DNA from: Chara braunii
Lineage: Eukaryota > Streptophyta > Charophyceae > Charales > Characeae
NCBI GenBank assembly: GCA_003427395.1
Contig: BFEA01000637.1
Span: forward strand, 459,836-523,835
Reading direction: 5' to 3'
DNA length: 64,000 bases
Below, piece by piece: positions 23,208 to 33,929 of the stretch. Under the pieces are notes generated by a model that saw only the letters and a list, made by a program, of their open reading frames with translations, was not told the origin of the DNA and ran no database searches. The position numbers and the translations under genes were made by a program. The stretch's first letter is position 1. The number at the start of each line of letters is the position of its first letter.

Positions 23208-23890
23208 ATGACCATTTTGGGGTTTCGTTGCGGGTCGTATGAGAAAAAGCTTGACCCAAGCCAAAACCAACATGATTTCTCAATGCTCATGCCCCTGCGT
23301 ACCACAACGGAGGTAAGAGCCTTTCTGGGTGTTGTCGGGTTTTGGAGGAGCTTTATCAAGGGCTTTGTCAAAATAGCAAAATCAATCCGCGTTATGATTC
23401 ATAAGGAAGGGACAATGAATTGGACCGATGAGCGAGAGGTTGTCGTCGAAACCCTCAAGGATATACTAATGTCGGATCAGGTTACCTTCGCCGCTCCATG
23501 CTTTAATGATGAAGTAGGGCAGTCGTTCATACTCGAAACCGATGGAGGACCTTTAGCTATGGGCGGAGTTCTGATACAAATAGGCGAGGAAGGGAGAGAG
23601 AGGCCTATGAGATTTGAGAGTAGGACGTTGAACTCTGAGGAACGACGTTACTCCTAATTCAAAAAGGAAGTGTTAGTCGTTCTTCATTGCCTCAAAACCC
23701 TCCAAGCTTACCTGTTTGGGAGACACTTCATTTTGAGGACCGATCCGACGGATGTCGCAGGGACCCTAAAGAATTACAAGGCTATAGACCTTACTGTGGG
23801 AAGATGGGTAGGGTTTACTTAGCAATTTAGGTACAAAATTGGATGGATTGTTGGGCTCAGGAAAAAGGCTGATGGTTGAGTTGAATTTGC
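23208..23890 (+). pseudogene. RT connection and RNase H (element G)
   Basis: Shows TEVRAFLGVVGFWRSFIKGF, then RNase H: FILETDGGPLAMGGVL, RPMRFESRTLNSEERRYS, a TAA at 23657, and in the same frame FKKEVLVVLHCLKTLQAYLFGRHF and ILRTDPTDVAGTLKNYK. The first RNase H Asp (ETD) is present. A TAG near 23820 and a TGA near 23878 follow; LRKKADG matches the region of the last RNase H Asp. Confidence 0.82.
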
Positions 23891-24109
23891 ATCACGCTAG
23901 AAGGGGTGGAGGATGCGGAGCCTATCGATGCATTCCTTAGCTACGAGGGAGGAACCCTTGTAGTGGACAACGAAATGATGAACAAAACGTGCGCGTTTGG
24001 AGAGTTGTTGATCAAAGCTTTGGAAATAGGGTCGTCGGTCGTAGTCGCAGAACTTAGGGAAGGACCAGTCACAAGGCAGAGTCGTAAGGAGAAGAAGGAT
24101 TCGTGAGGA

Positions 24110-25571
24110 ATGACAGTGGGTCCAAAAGGTGAACTGATAGCAATGGCTATCGAGGGAGGATGGGAAGCCGTTATGAGCTCGGTCGAGTCTTGGGAGCAAA
24201 GGCAACAGCAGTACCTGGTAAACCAGACACAAAACAGGCAGGTGAAGTGTCAAGAAGGCAAGGAATTCGTTTATGTTCAAATGTATAACGAAATCTTTAA
24301 GGAAATCGAGTTGATGCGAGTAGGAAACAAACAAGCCATGGATGTCAGCCTTAGAGCAACGGAGGAAGCCAGGAAATATGTTTTGAAGTATTATCATTTA
24401 TTCAATAGAAAGGAAGACTTTATGCCCAAGAGGGTTGTGTGCGGGAGGTCCAAACAACTGGACATAATCCAGGCAATGCATGATGGATTACCGGGAGGAC
24501 ATTGTTCCTCAAAAGGAACACTGACAAAAATTGCACCACGCTACTTCTGGTCAGGGATGAGGAGTATGGTGGCGACGTACTACCAAACTTATCTAATCTG
24601 TCAGGATTGAAGTTCGGCTCGCGTATTCGAACCTCTGAGACCCACACGGGCGTCCGGGCCGGGGCATTTGATCCACCTCGATCTCGCAATTATGTCTGTG
24701 TCTACAGAAGGGTGTAAATATAGTATTGATGCCAGGGACAACTTGAGCGGTTTTGTGAAGATAGTGACCCTCAAGAAGAAGACAGGAAAATGAGTGGCAA
24801 ACTGGATTGAGGATTTCTATTTGAGACATCCTTTCATCATGAGGTTCATAGTGGATAATGAGATGAAACTTGTAAACCAAGAAGTATTGAGCATGTTCAA
24901 AAGACTTCGCACACCCATTAAGCTTATTGAGTCATATCATCCGGAGGCTAACGCACACGTGGAGAAGGGGCACCAGATCTTGAAGAACACGATCACAAAA
25001 TTAGTATAGATGACCTTGAGAGTTGGTCCAAGTACCTAAGTAGGTCGTTTTCTTAGAGAACGTGACCCCAAAGAGGACCACAAGTTGTATCCTGGCTGAG
25101 ATGTGGTAGAGAAGGGAGATTGACTTTCAAGTAGAGGCCTTAATACCAACTTGGACCAGATTTAATGATGATCTACACTTAACAACGAAACGATTGATCG
25201 AGGCTTAGTGTCGACAGGTCCTTAATAACAAGAAGGCAATGAAAGAAATTGTGAACGGAGTTATTGATAGCAAGATGAAAGACAAGGCAAGGTGGAACCA
25301 AATGAAGAATATCAGGAAAGAGTCACTCCAAGTGAGAGAGATGGTTCTGGTCAGAAATTCGACACTAGAAAGCACTTGGTCAAGGCAGTTTAGAAGGAGG
25401 TGCAAAGGTTTCTATCGGATGACTAAGCATGTGCGATTGAACACCTTTGAACTCGAAGACCTGAATGGGGTTGGATTAAAAGGGTCATTCCTGAGACAAC
25501 AACTGATCAGGTTTTTAAGTCGAGATACAGTGGAACACTGGTTGCAAGAGGCCCAGGACAAGCCTGCCTAA
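24110..25571 (+). pseudogene. integrase (element G)
   Basis: 24110-24610 carries the zinc domain: YYHLFNRKEDF, QAMHDGLPGGHCSSKGT and YFWSGMRS, ending LICQ. About 150 bases after this do not match integrase, then WIEDFYLRHPFIMRFIVDNEMKLVN (24800-24875, shown in part, with the Asp of VDN) and ESYHPEANAHVEKGHQIL with the Glu. The first catalytic Asp should lie in the unmatched part. 25239-25571 is the C-terminal region (LQVREMVLVRNSTLE, RRRCKGFYRM, LEDLNGVGLKG). Stops separate the pieces. Confidence 0.78.
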
Positions 25572-25695
25572 ACAAGTGTTTTTCAAGGTCTTTGGAGTTT
25601 TCACCACTTCAGGACCATTCAGGAATTTCAGACCTGAATGGTCCTGAAGAAGGTTCGAAGACCCTGAAAACCAACTGTTTAGGCAGGCTGCATCC
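25560..25695. repeat. foldback repeat with arms of about 60 bp
   Basis: GCCTGCCTAAACA at the left is mirrored by TGTTTAGGCAGGC at the right, with TCACCACTTCAGGACCATTC / GAATGGTCCTGAAG meeting near the centre. Related motifs occur in direct orientation at 54379-54600. It overlaps the very end of the element G integrase frame. Confidence 0.8.
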
Positions 25696-25734
25696 TCAAG
25701 TGGTGAAGGGTGTCCTGAAGTGGTGATGAAAAAT

Positions 25735-26660
25735 ACGACTGTTGTTAACCTTCTCTCCAGGTACCCAGACAACATCCAGGCCAAGGAGAATTCGGTTTCA
25801 GACCAATCTGGGCCATCGCTTGCATTGAGATCTGGACGGTTGAGGGATGCGGCATCCGGGGTCCAGACCCCGCGTCAAGGCTACATAAGTACTGATTTCC
25901 TGGCTTTGACATTCATTCATTCTGTCTTGCGTTGATGCTGACTTCACGCGTTGACTTCAACGCGGGCTCAACGATGCGACGCTGGCTCGACGTTGCGACG
26001 CTGGCATTGTGATTTGGCGAGGCGCTGCTACTCCGCCATGGTGGCCGGCTTGCTCCTGTCTTCTTGGCATGCTGACGTGGCAGCTGCCATGCGCTATTGC
26101 TGATGTGGCTGCTGCCAAGTGTATCATTGGCTGACGTGGCTGCTGCCACGTGTTCTATGGCTGGGACTACGTAATCGACATTGCTGTTCTGTTTTGTCGT
26201 CACTTCACGAGGAGATCAAGATTGTGGAGAGTTCGAGGATACGTACCTGGTGGTCTTCATGTCGACATTGCTCCAGATGCTGATGTGGAACTGATTAGAC
26301 GTGCCACGTGGCACATTGAGGATACTTCGGATACTCGTCCAGACTATTGATTATTGAGGTGGTAGTAGAGGAGGGAGCCCAAAGTAGGAGTGGTCATTGT
26401 ACTTCCTCTCCTTTGTCTCTTCTCCCTCCTCTCTCTTTGTCTGTGTATGTTTACCTCACCTCATTCTGTCTGGTTAAAGTTTGTATTTAGTTGATAACGT
26501 AAGACCACATGAAGACCACAATAAGTGTATAATACGACTCAGGCCCGCAAGGGGAGCTGCAAAGGAGTAGTAGTTGCCTACTAGTAATCATCAGCCGATG
26601 GACATTTATTTGGGCTTGCATTGTTGACGACTGTCTTCACGATCTGGGTTCATTGCAGGC
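25735..26660. other. possible LTR or non-coding repeat; no gene seen
   Basis: Contains a repeated phrase GCTGA(C/T)GTGGC(T/A)GCTGCCA with CACGTG variants (26070-26150) and CGACG(T/C)TGCGACGCTGG-like repeats (25975-26005). It follows the end of element G, where a 3' LTR would be expected, but no second copy upstream of G was found. I see no domain in the open frames. Confidence 0.4.
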
Positions 26661-27315
26661 AGGGTTGAGGTTGTGCAACCCCAACCAGCCAACCCCACCG
26701 CCACCCCAAACCCCGCACCCCCCGCAGACTGGCCGCTACGACGGCCGTGCGGGGGATTCATATCTTACAGGGAAAGGAGCTCGGCTTCCAGATGGTTGAG
26801 ACAGTTGTTGGGCAAAGGGGAGAGGGGAAGAGGGGGAAGGGGGCAGGCAAGGGAGAGTGACAGATCCGGATTTGACGTAGGGGAAGGGGAGATTGATGGG
26901 AGGAAGATTGAAGATGGCGGAGCTGATGAGGGAGGGGTATAGAAATGGGAAGATCGTTTTTCTTTCGAAATCCTCTTATTCTGCCTCCACTTCTTCCACC
27001 AATGGACTCTCAATCCAATTCTGCTATTTTCGTTTTCCTTCCAGCCACTCATCCTCCAAAATTCCTGTTTTAGTGTGTGGATCTTGTTCCGTTTCTGCTG
27101 TGCCTCAAACGTGGCATTCTTTCGAGCCAGTGTTGTCACTGTGACTGTGACTGGCACCATTCAGGGATTGCTGAACGGCCAGTCATGAGACCCTGCACCC
27201 GTGAATGGCCGTTCACGGTGACCGGTCACATAGTTTTCGGGGATCTCCGGGAGCCCTCGGTCGGGGAAAGGCTGGATGGCGGTGGTGCAAGGAGCCCCTA
27301 CAGCCCCATGGTCTT

Positions 27316-27346
<31 letters not shown>
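26661..27346 (+). other. A-tailed segment, unknown
   Basis: Ends in a run of 30 A (27317-27346). A C-rich start (26675-26760) is followed by a purine-rich stretch. An A tail suggests a retroposed copy (LINE 3' end, SINE or processed transcript), but I see no tRNA-like Pol III boxes and no LINE protein. The longest open frame is on the opposite strand (27160-26765) and shows no family. Confidence 0.35.
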
Positions 27347-27349
<3 letters not shown>

Positions 27350-27394
27350 CCTCCCCTCGGACCCCGGTTGAATTAATCTTGGGGGGCGAATGAG

Positions 27395-27490
27395 TAAAAA
27401 ACGATTGATTGATTGATGGATTGAGGATTGATTGGATTGATTGGATTGATTGGATTGATTGTTTGATTGGTTCATTAAGGTTGGTTGGTT
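27395..27490. repeat. GATT/ATTG tetranucleotide repeat
   Basis: Runs of GATTGATTGATT and GGATTGATTGGATTGATT, then GGTT repeats. A similar block is at 63635-63755. Confidence 0.9.
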
Positions 27491-27499
27491 GGTTGGTTG

Positions 27500-28260
27500 C
27501 TTTGTAATGAACCCAGTCTGGAAGATACTGGTCAGATGTCCAAGTACAAGAAATCTCAGCTCTGAATAATGTCTCCAAATAATCGTGAATATGATCTGTA
27601 ATGCAATGTCTTGTAACCAGTGGACGAAGAGAGGAGAGGGGGAATAGACAATTTAGAGGGTGGAAGAGATAATATCCATCAATGACCACAGAGATAGTAG
27701 CCCAACATTTCCCTCTCCTTCTCAAGGCTTCCCCCTTGCTTCCACGTCAGCAAACAGTGTCCAATAACGAGCCTGACAGGGCCTTATCACATCAACGTGA
27801 CATGCGACACAGTTCTTCTGTGAAGACGATCAGCAGTGCACAGTATCGACATCAACATCAGGTAAGTATCCCGTCTCTCAATCATCCACATCCCTATCTC
27901 CCTTTCGCGTCCAACTCAGCAATGAAGACAGTGTGGCATAAGCCACGTCAGCATAGGAGACAGAGTGGCATGCGACACATCAGCATTGTCAAAGACAGCG
28001 TGGCGTTGTGCCACGACAGCAGAGGCTGGCGCCGAAGCAGGAAGGCGCCAGCATGCAGTAGCCGTCTCGCGTCGTCGTCCACATTGCCAGCGTGAAGCCA
28101 ACGTCCAGCTAGCATCAAGCCAACGTCAAGGCAGCATAGCAAGACCGAATGTTGACTCCCTGGAGGCAGGGTCTTATGTAGCATTTGACCGGGTAGACCT
28201 CCCTCAGGTCTCCCACCCACGGTGGCTCAGATTGACTTGCAGCCGATGACCTGGATCCAT
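27500..28260. other. no recognised gene; possible LTR body of remnant B
   Basis: Non-coding by eye. 27910-28060 repeats short phrases built on GTGGCAT/GCCACGTCAGCAT and GGCGCC. It lies immediately left of the recognised end of remnant B and may be its LTR, but no second copy is available to define this. Confidence 0.35.
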
Positions 28261-28594
28261 ACAGTTGCAGACTTCCACTTGGCCTGAATGCTGTCTTGGT
28301 ACCTACATACAAACAAGTGCGTGTGTCTGACCGGTGGCATGGGCTGGGTCCACGATGACTTTGACTGAGGGCCGTGCAAAAGTCAACTGTCTGGCGCAGG
28401 GCCCCTGAATCCACACCTTTGGGGTCCTGCCTCTACGGAATGCGGCCTAGGCCGACGTAGGGCCCGCGACCTTTAGACAGGTTACGAGGCATAACGAACA
28501 GGTTATTGCATTCCTGCCGGCCCAATTTTTGAGTTCCATCACAGAAATTCATTAGCTTTCTTTTAACCCGCGTTCATATGCAGCAAGTAGGTAG
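28260..28594 (-). mobile_element. remnant B: 3' end of a gypsy element, left of the C insertion
   Basis: This piece matches the 3' flank of element D (54640-54950): GGTACCT(A/G)C..ACAAACAAGTG, then GCATTCCTGCCGGCCCA and GAGTTCCA, then TTTTAACCC(G/T)CGTTC and AGCAGC. In D the match runs straight on into the integrase tail. Here it stops at 28594, where element C starts, and resumes at 37977. The 4-bp sequence GTAG ends this piece and starts the next. Confidence 0.85.
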
Positions 28595-29665
28595 TGCAAG
28601 AAACCCGACTGTTCATCACTTGATGGAGTGCTTCAGATCACATGCATAAACACAAATTTCATAGATTGCAATATCTCACACATAGCTCAATAGAAGACGA
28701 ATGAGAACCAGGAAGCTCAACTCAAAATATCATAACCAGATTAGGAGAGGGAAATGTGAGTCCAAAAATGTATAGCGTTGAACAGAGTTACAAGTACTCT
28801 TCAATCAATTACGAGTTCCAAGCCTGGCGCTCTTTCAGTGCCAGCTGCCAATCGTCAACAACAACGCTCAACAGATAATTATCACTATAGCTCTCTCCTC
28901 CCCCTCTCTTATCTGCTTTCTTCTCTCTCTCCCTCTATGTCTATAGTCCTGGTCTACTCACACTTCATCATGCATGCACACTCCCTATCACACGAGGATC
29001 TACTATGAATACTACTCACTGGTACTCCTACAACTAACCCTTCTAATGCTACTAACTTCTATTGGTGCAACTATGGCTGCTTCCCTCGGCCAGCGCCCAA
29101 CTCCCTTCTTTTTCCTTAGCGCAACTCTCTAGCTTGTGCAGTTCACTAGCATTCTGGCGCACAAGTACCTCAATACTTCCATACTCTCATGCCAATGAGT
29201 CTCTGCCGAATGAGGAGGTTGGCCAGTCCTTTATACTTCTGTACTGGTCTGGCAAGGTCTACTTTCAACCTCCCTCGGCCTGGAACTCTTACCCAATACT
29301 TGTTGCAAAGTGTGTGTCCCGATACCTTTCCCATGGTCTGCTGCTGCTGTGGCTGTTGGGCCTGTCTTTTGGACTCCTGAACTGAATCAGACGTGACCCT
29401 AGGAACTGTGACTGGCCTGGGACTGTGACCTTTGACTTAGTATTGAAAAGATGTGACCTTATTTTTAGCACTAAAACAAAACACAGTACTTGTTCGTCCA
29501 GGACCTGACTGTGACTTTCCACATGACTTTTCCTTTTCATTTAGATGCGACATTTGCCTCAGAGTACTTGTCCTTTGGAATGCTACATGTGAATTTAAGG
29601 TCTGGCCGTGGGGCTCCACTATGCTGGAGTACTCATTTGGGGTCTGAATCGTAAAGGCCCTTTTA
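28595..29665 (-). repeat. 3' LTR of element C
   Basis: Starts TGCAAGAAACCCGACTG and ends AAAGGCCCTTTTA on the plus strand. Pairs with 36904-37976. The element-strand 5' end would be TAAAAGG rather than the usual TG, so the exact boundary may be off by a few bases. Confidence 0.88.
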
Positions 29666-29704
29666 CTCTCGCCGACTTCATTTCGAAGTCCTCTAAGAAA
29701 GTTC

Positions 29705-30280
29705 TTATCTATCCACGATGTTGATTCCGCTTTTTGCTCGCTCATAGGCAGATATGATATGCGGTGTTGATTCAATTAGCTCTTCTCTGGTATACCGATG
29801 ATCTTCACTTGGATCTTGATATGCAAATCTGACTTTGTACTGTCGTTGGGGTCTACCCCTGCATCCAGTCTGAACAACGCTTTCACCAATGATTCTATCC
29901 ACGTCATATTTACCATTCATACTTGGAGGAATTGCTGATCTGCGGCTGGGAAACAGTTCATTAGTTACGCAAGGTAAGAGTTTTGAAGCGTGAAACACCG
30001 GGTAAGTATGTAGGTGTAGAGGAATTTCAATCACGTAGGAAGGTCCATCCACGTCTCCTATCGTATCCAATATTTGTCATGGTCCTCTGTAGGCGGGTAA
30101 CAACTTTTGAGAGATGTTTTCTTATGGGATAAAATCTTTAGACTTAGCCCACACTAGATCGCCTACAGTAAACTGAGAAGGTCTTCTGTGCTTATTTGCA
30201 TGTTCAACCATATGATGATGTGCTTTGATTATATTCTCTTTTACCTTTTTTAGATCTTTTTGGTATTGCATTGCAAATTC
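29705..30280 (-). pseudogene. integrase C-terminus and chromodomain-like tail (element C)
   Basis: Same frame as the integrase core. After a stop at 30281 come VEHANKHRRPSQFTVGDLVW, two further stops around SQKLLPAYRGP, then VDGPSYVIEIPLHLHTYPVF, HASKLLP, and the tail DVDRIIGES, QYKVRFAYQDPSEDHRYTREELIES and HIISAYERA. The tail aligns with those of A and D. The classical chromodomain aromatic residues are not present. Confidence 0.82.
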
Positions 30281-30946
30281 TCACGGAAGTTTATGTACTT
30301 GATCCGAGTTCAAACAATCTATAGGTCTGCGGGGACGCCATCCCAGATGCAACTCCATCGGAGTTCTGCAAGTAGATAAGTGTACAAAGTTGTTATAGGC
30401 ACTAGCAACTTTGGGCAAATGCTCATCGCAGTCAATCTGGTCGGAACGAATGTACATACGCAGCGTCTGCTGCAAAATCTTGTTTATTTGCTCAGTCTGC
30501 CTATTCGTCTCAGGATGCCGCCCTGACGACATTATCAATTTAGAGCTATAAACATTTATCAGTTGCTGCCATTGTTCACTTGTGAACCGCGAGTCTCTGC
30601 CACTAATTATAGTTAAGGGCTGTCCATAATCTTTCACCCAGTGGTTAAAGAATTCCCGAATTACCAAGTCAGTTCTAGCTTTCGAAGGCAATGCTACAGA
30701 GATGGCAAATTTACTAAATCTGTCAACAATCACCATGACTTGCGTCTTCCCATTCTTGCTTTTTACCTTTGTGTCCATAAAATCGATAGACACAAAATCT
30801 CCTGGACCTGTTGGGATAGGCAAAGGCTTAAGGAGACCAAGGGGAGGTTGTGTGGTGCTTTTGTTTCGTTGACACACTTGACAGCCTTGCACATACGCGA
30901 TGCAATCGGGCTTCATTCGAGGCCAGGTGTAGGAACGCAGAAGGTT
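30281..30946 (-). pseudogene. integrase zinc end and catalytic core (element C)
   Basis: Carries CQVCQRNKS of the zinc domain, LLKPLPIPTGPGDFVSIDFM with the first catalytic Asp, VMVIVDRFSKFA, ISGRDSRFTSEQW and HPETNRQTEQINK with the Glu. At the second catalytic position (SDRD in relatives) the Asp is Gly (GGC). A stop at 30950 separates it from the RNase H frame, in the middle of the zinc domain. Confidence 0.9.
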
Positions 30947-30949
30947 AGC

Positions 30950-31891
30950 TTAGGTCTTCTTCCACCCGAAATGACCTTTTGTATCATGGCACTCCCCTAA
31001 GATTATACTTTTAATCTCTTCCACATGTGGAATACAAAGCCTATCATGCACATTTATTCTTTCAAACAACAGTCCTTGAGTTACACGATAGTTAGGAAAC
31101 TCTTGTGGCGCTTCTTGAATACACTGTAACATAGCTCCATAGACAGGATCAATGGAATGCGCATTTCTAATCTTATCTTGCATATCGGTGCCTACATCTA
31201 AATATGTTACAATATCACCGAAAAAGTCAGATCTTCGACTCAAAGCGTCGGCAACAACATTGTATTTTCCCTTTACTGGCTTCAGTTCAAAGTCATACTG
31301 ATCAATTTTCGCAGCCCACCTTGTCAACTTAGGTGTCATCTGGGCTTGCGTTTTTAGCCAGCGAAGTGTCTCATGATCTGAGTACACTTTGAAGTGGCGT
31401 CCTAGGAGATAATGACGCCAATGATCCAAGGTTTCCCGAAGAGCAAACAATTCTTTTTCATACGTGGAAGCGGCGACCTTCTCATTAGGCAGTCGTCGAG
31501 ACATAAACTCCACAGGCCTGTATCTATTTCCATCATCTTGTTGGAGTACAACGCCTTTTCCATACTGACTGGCGTCGGTTGTAACCACAAAGGGCAACGA
31601 AGGATCAACGACTTTCAAAACCGGATAATTAATCAAACATTTCTTTAGACGCTTAAACGATGACGTACATTCTTGGTCCCACTTGCAAATTGTTTCTTTC
31701 TTTAATAGTCTGCGAAGGGGAACAACGACTATCGTAAAGTGTTTAACAAACTTACGATAATAGTTAGCCAACCTAAGGAACGACCACAATTCTGTCAAAG
31801 TGCGGGGGTTGGGCCAATCTCGAATGACTGCAATCTTCGCGCGTTCCAGTTTGATTCCTTTTCCATCAAAAACATGCCCCAAATACAACAC
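30950..31891 (-). pseudogene. RT thumb, RNase H and integrase zinc start (element C)
   Basis: A 313-residue open stretch. MLYLGHVFDGKGI, then NYYRKFVKHF, LPFVVTTDASQYGKG (first RNase H Asp), RPVEFMSRRLP, YEKELFALRETLDHWRHYL, FKVYSDHETLRWLKT (catalytic Asp), KGKYNVVADALSRRSDF (last Asp), then CHDTKGHFGWKKT of the integrase zinc domain. RNase H looks intact. A TGA just before MLYLGH separates it from the RT palm. Confidence 0.92.
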
Positions 31892-32304
31892 TTGTCATTT
31901 TGCCCACTCACATTTCTTGAGGTTCAATTTCAGCTTTGCCTCACGCAACTTATTTAGCACGAGTCGAAGGTTCTCACAATGCTCATTCAAATTCTTACTA
32001 AAAATCAAAATATCATCGAGATATATAACGATAAATTTATCAAGCCACTCGCGAAAATGCTCATTCATTGTTCTTTGGAAGGTTGCAGGGCATTAGTAAG
32101 ACCAAAGGGCAACACAATGAACTCATAGTGCCCATACCTTGTCCGAAAGGCAGTCTTGTATTGGTCTTCTGGTTCTACCTCAATCTGATGGTAGTCAAAC
32201 TTCAAATCAATTTTAGTCAAGTACTTGCATCCCTGAACTCTATCGAATAGATCACCGATTCTTGGCAATGGCTCAACATTCTATAATCTATGCACATGCG
32301 AACC
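31892..32304 (-). pseudogene. RT palm, left of the palindromic insertion (element C)
   Basis: 32268-32065 reads [16 protein letters not shown], motif [36 protein letters not shown] small deletion shifts the frame near 32085; the next frame has [12 protein letters not shown], motif [16 protein letters not shown] (about 32025-31980) and LKKCEWAK. Both catalytic motifs are present, but SGY after motif A reads FDY. The segment 32193-32304 is a second copy of 32730-32866, with 25 bases missing. Confidence 0.88.
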
Positions 32305-32729
32305 CCGTTGTCGAGCGCATAGGCCCCCGCGCGAGCGAGGGCCCTCCCGGCCGCGTCACGCAGGAGAAACATAGGCTTTTAACTTTTTGAGACAACTCGG
32401 GGACGACACGGTAACCCGCGTCGACCCTTCGCCGCTCCGGTCGAGTGCGCCAACTGTACATCCCGCGGTCCCCGACAGGATAGGTAGCTCGGCGGGGATA
32501 CACCCCTAAGGGTGGTGACAGCCCCTTAGAGAAGGCAAGTTGTGCCCCGCGAGAACCTATCCTGTCGTAGGGGACCGCGGGATGTACAGCTGGCGCACTC
32601 GGCCGGAGCGGCGAAGGGTTGACACGGGTTACCGTGTCGTCCCCGAGTTGTCTCAAAAAGTTAAAAGCCTATGTTTCTCCTGCGTGACGAGGTCGGGAGG
32701 GCCCTCGCTCGCGCGGGGGCCGATGCGCC
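32305..32729. repeat. GC-rich palindrome inserted in the RT of element C
   Basis: Two inverted arms of about 170 bases (32315-32484 and 32556-32728), roughly 93 percent identical by eye, around a 71-base spacer. GC-rich against an AT-rich host. Outer ends read GCGCAT.GGCCCCCGCGCGAGCG and its complement. The same short peptide ([19 protein letters not shown]) can be read from both arms. The insert is flanked by direct copies of RT sequence, 112 bases on the left and 137 on the right. I see no transposase and no short target duplication. Confidence 0.92.
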
Positions 32730-33186
32730 AGTCAAACTTCAAATCAATTTTAGTGAAGTACTTGCATCCCTGAACTCTATCGAATAGATCACCGATTCTT
32801 GGCAATGGCTCAACATTCTTAACTGTTATGTCGTTCAATCTTCTATAATCTATGCACATGCGAACCTCGCCATCTTTCTTTGGCACAAATAACATTGGCG
32901 CACTATAGGGTGAGGAGCTAGGTCTTATCCATTCCTTTTCCAACAACTCGTCTAGTTGGGTTCACAGTTCATCCAACTCTTTGGGTGACATCTTGTAGAT
33001 TGGGCCCTTAGGAATCTGACTTCCCGGTATAATCTCAATGCGATGCTTTATGGGTCTTTCTACCACACCGCTTGGGGTCTCTGTCACATCTGCGAATTCT
33101 TTCATAATTTTCTCAACTTCTAGGGACTTTGCCTCCTCCTCATCTTCACCTTCCCAGGCTTCCCTGACTGGGCGTACATATGTCAC
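32730..33186 (-). pseudogene. RT fingers and pre-RT region (element C)
   Basis: 33186-32962 gives EKIMKEFADVTETPSGVVERP, KHRIEIIPGSQIPKGPIYKM and SPKELDEL. A stop near 32960 is followed by [60 protein letters not shown] and [11 protein letters not shown]. The frame then runs into the palindrome. Confidence 0.9.
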
Positions 33187-33929
33187 AAAATTTGATCATA
33201 CATATTATACTTCTTTACATGGCGGGAGAACGCGGGAGCACTCATGCAACAATGAGATAAGCTGGTTTCCTTGCGTGATTCATGATACAGACGGGTTTTC
33301 TTCTTTCCACCTTGCGGGTTAGGGAGCCAATACTCATGTGACCCCAATTTCACATCTGCATCAACAACTTTCCCCCAATCTGTGCTTAAGAGAATGTCAA
33401 AAGGGAGACTGTCTTCCACCAAGAGAGTCAGAGAGTGGAGAACGCATTCCACCTTCCCCTCTGCCTTGAGCCGAAAGTATGTCCTGATCCCCTCGACATA
33501 TCTGTCCATCACAATTTCACTACTATTTGCTAATTTAATTACTACGGGCTCATCTAACGACTTTACCTTTAGCCCGATACGCAGCTTTTGCAAACCTTTC
33601 TTACTTATATAGCTGCGTGTTGACCCGCTATCAATCATTCCACCTACTCTTACTTTATTAACTTCTAGATCTGCAATTATTAACTGTCCCTTATGCTTTT
33701 TCATCTCAGTCTAGGCTTTGTGACGAGTAGCCAACTCATCACCCATGCCAGCGAGGGATCCACCTAGAGAGGTACACACACTAACTACCTCTGGACAGTT
33801 AACTAGGTGGGGACCGTCTTCCTTTTCAGTTTCTGCCAGGGGAATCTTCAGATGAGAGGATGTATGTCTGTCTACATCCGAAGTTCCTGTAGAGGCAACT
33901 GAAACCCCTACTGGTTGTTCCCTTTTGGT
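33183..33929 (-). pseudogene. aspartic protease (element C)
   Basis: Pol in the -1 frame after gag. EQPVGVSVASTGTSDVD (about 33915-33870) is followed by a stop near 33716 and then the 173-residue open stretch: LIIADLEVNKVRVGGMIDSG (DSG at about residue 26), STRSYISKKGLQKL, SLPFDILLSTDWG. The catalytic DSG is intact. Confidence 0.85.
33908..33929 (-). promoter_or_regulatory. gag-pol -1 overlap, degenerate slippery site (element C)
   Basis: Gag ends GTA CCA AAA GGG AAC AAC CAG TAG (stop at 33908). The pol frame (REQPVGV) overlaps in -1, as in I, A and D. The heptamer here is A CCA AAA instead of the C CCA AAA seen in D, so one base breaks the X XXY YYZ rule. It is probably a decayed site. Confidence 0.45.

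Larger units (their letters stand above)
21660..25571 (+). mobile_element. Ty3/gypsy element G, second lineage, plus strand, badly decayed
   Basis: A plus-strand pol remnant in the order protease, RT, RNase H, integrase. The wording (VTPMGFTN, KPYIDDN, FILRTDPTDV, VGRWVGF) differs from A, C, D, E and I. The RT catalytic box is YIDD rather than YLDD, and there is no chromodomain. Many stops and frame changes. I could not identify LTRs, although 25735-26660 may be LTR-derived. Confidence 0.82.

Noticed and set aside
26530-26541. TAATACGACTCA, identical to the first 12 bases of the T7 promoter
   Set aside because: The rest of the promoter (CTATAGGG) is absent, and nothing around it looks like vector. 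Chance match.
26765-27160. 131-residue minus-strand frame as a possible host gene
   Set aside because: No recognisable domain, low-complexity second half, and an A-tailed segment on the opposite strand; not enough to call a gene.
32288-32773. Cys-containing peptide encoded on both strands as a small gene
   Set aside because: It is the same palindrome arm read twice; there is no independent coding evidence.
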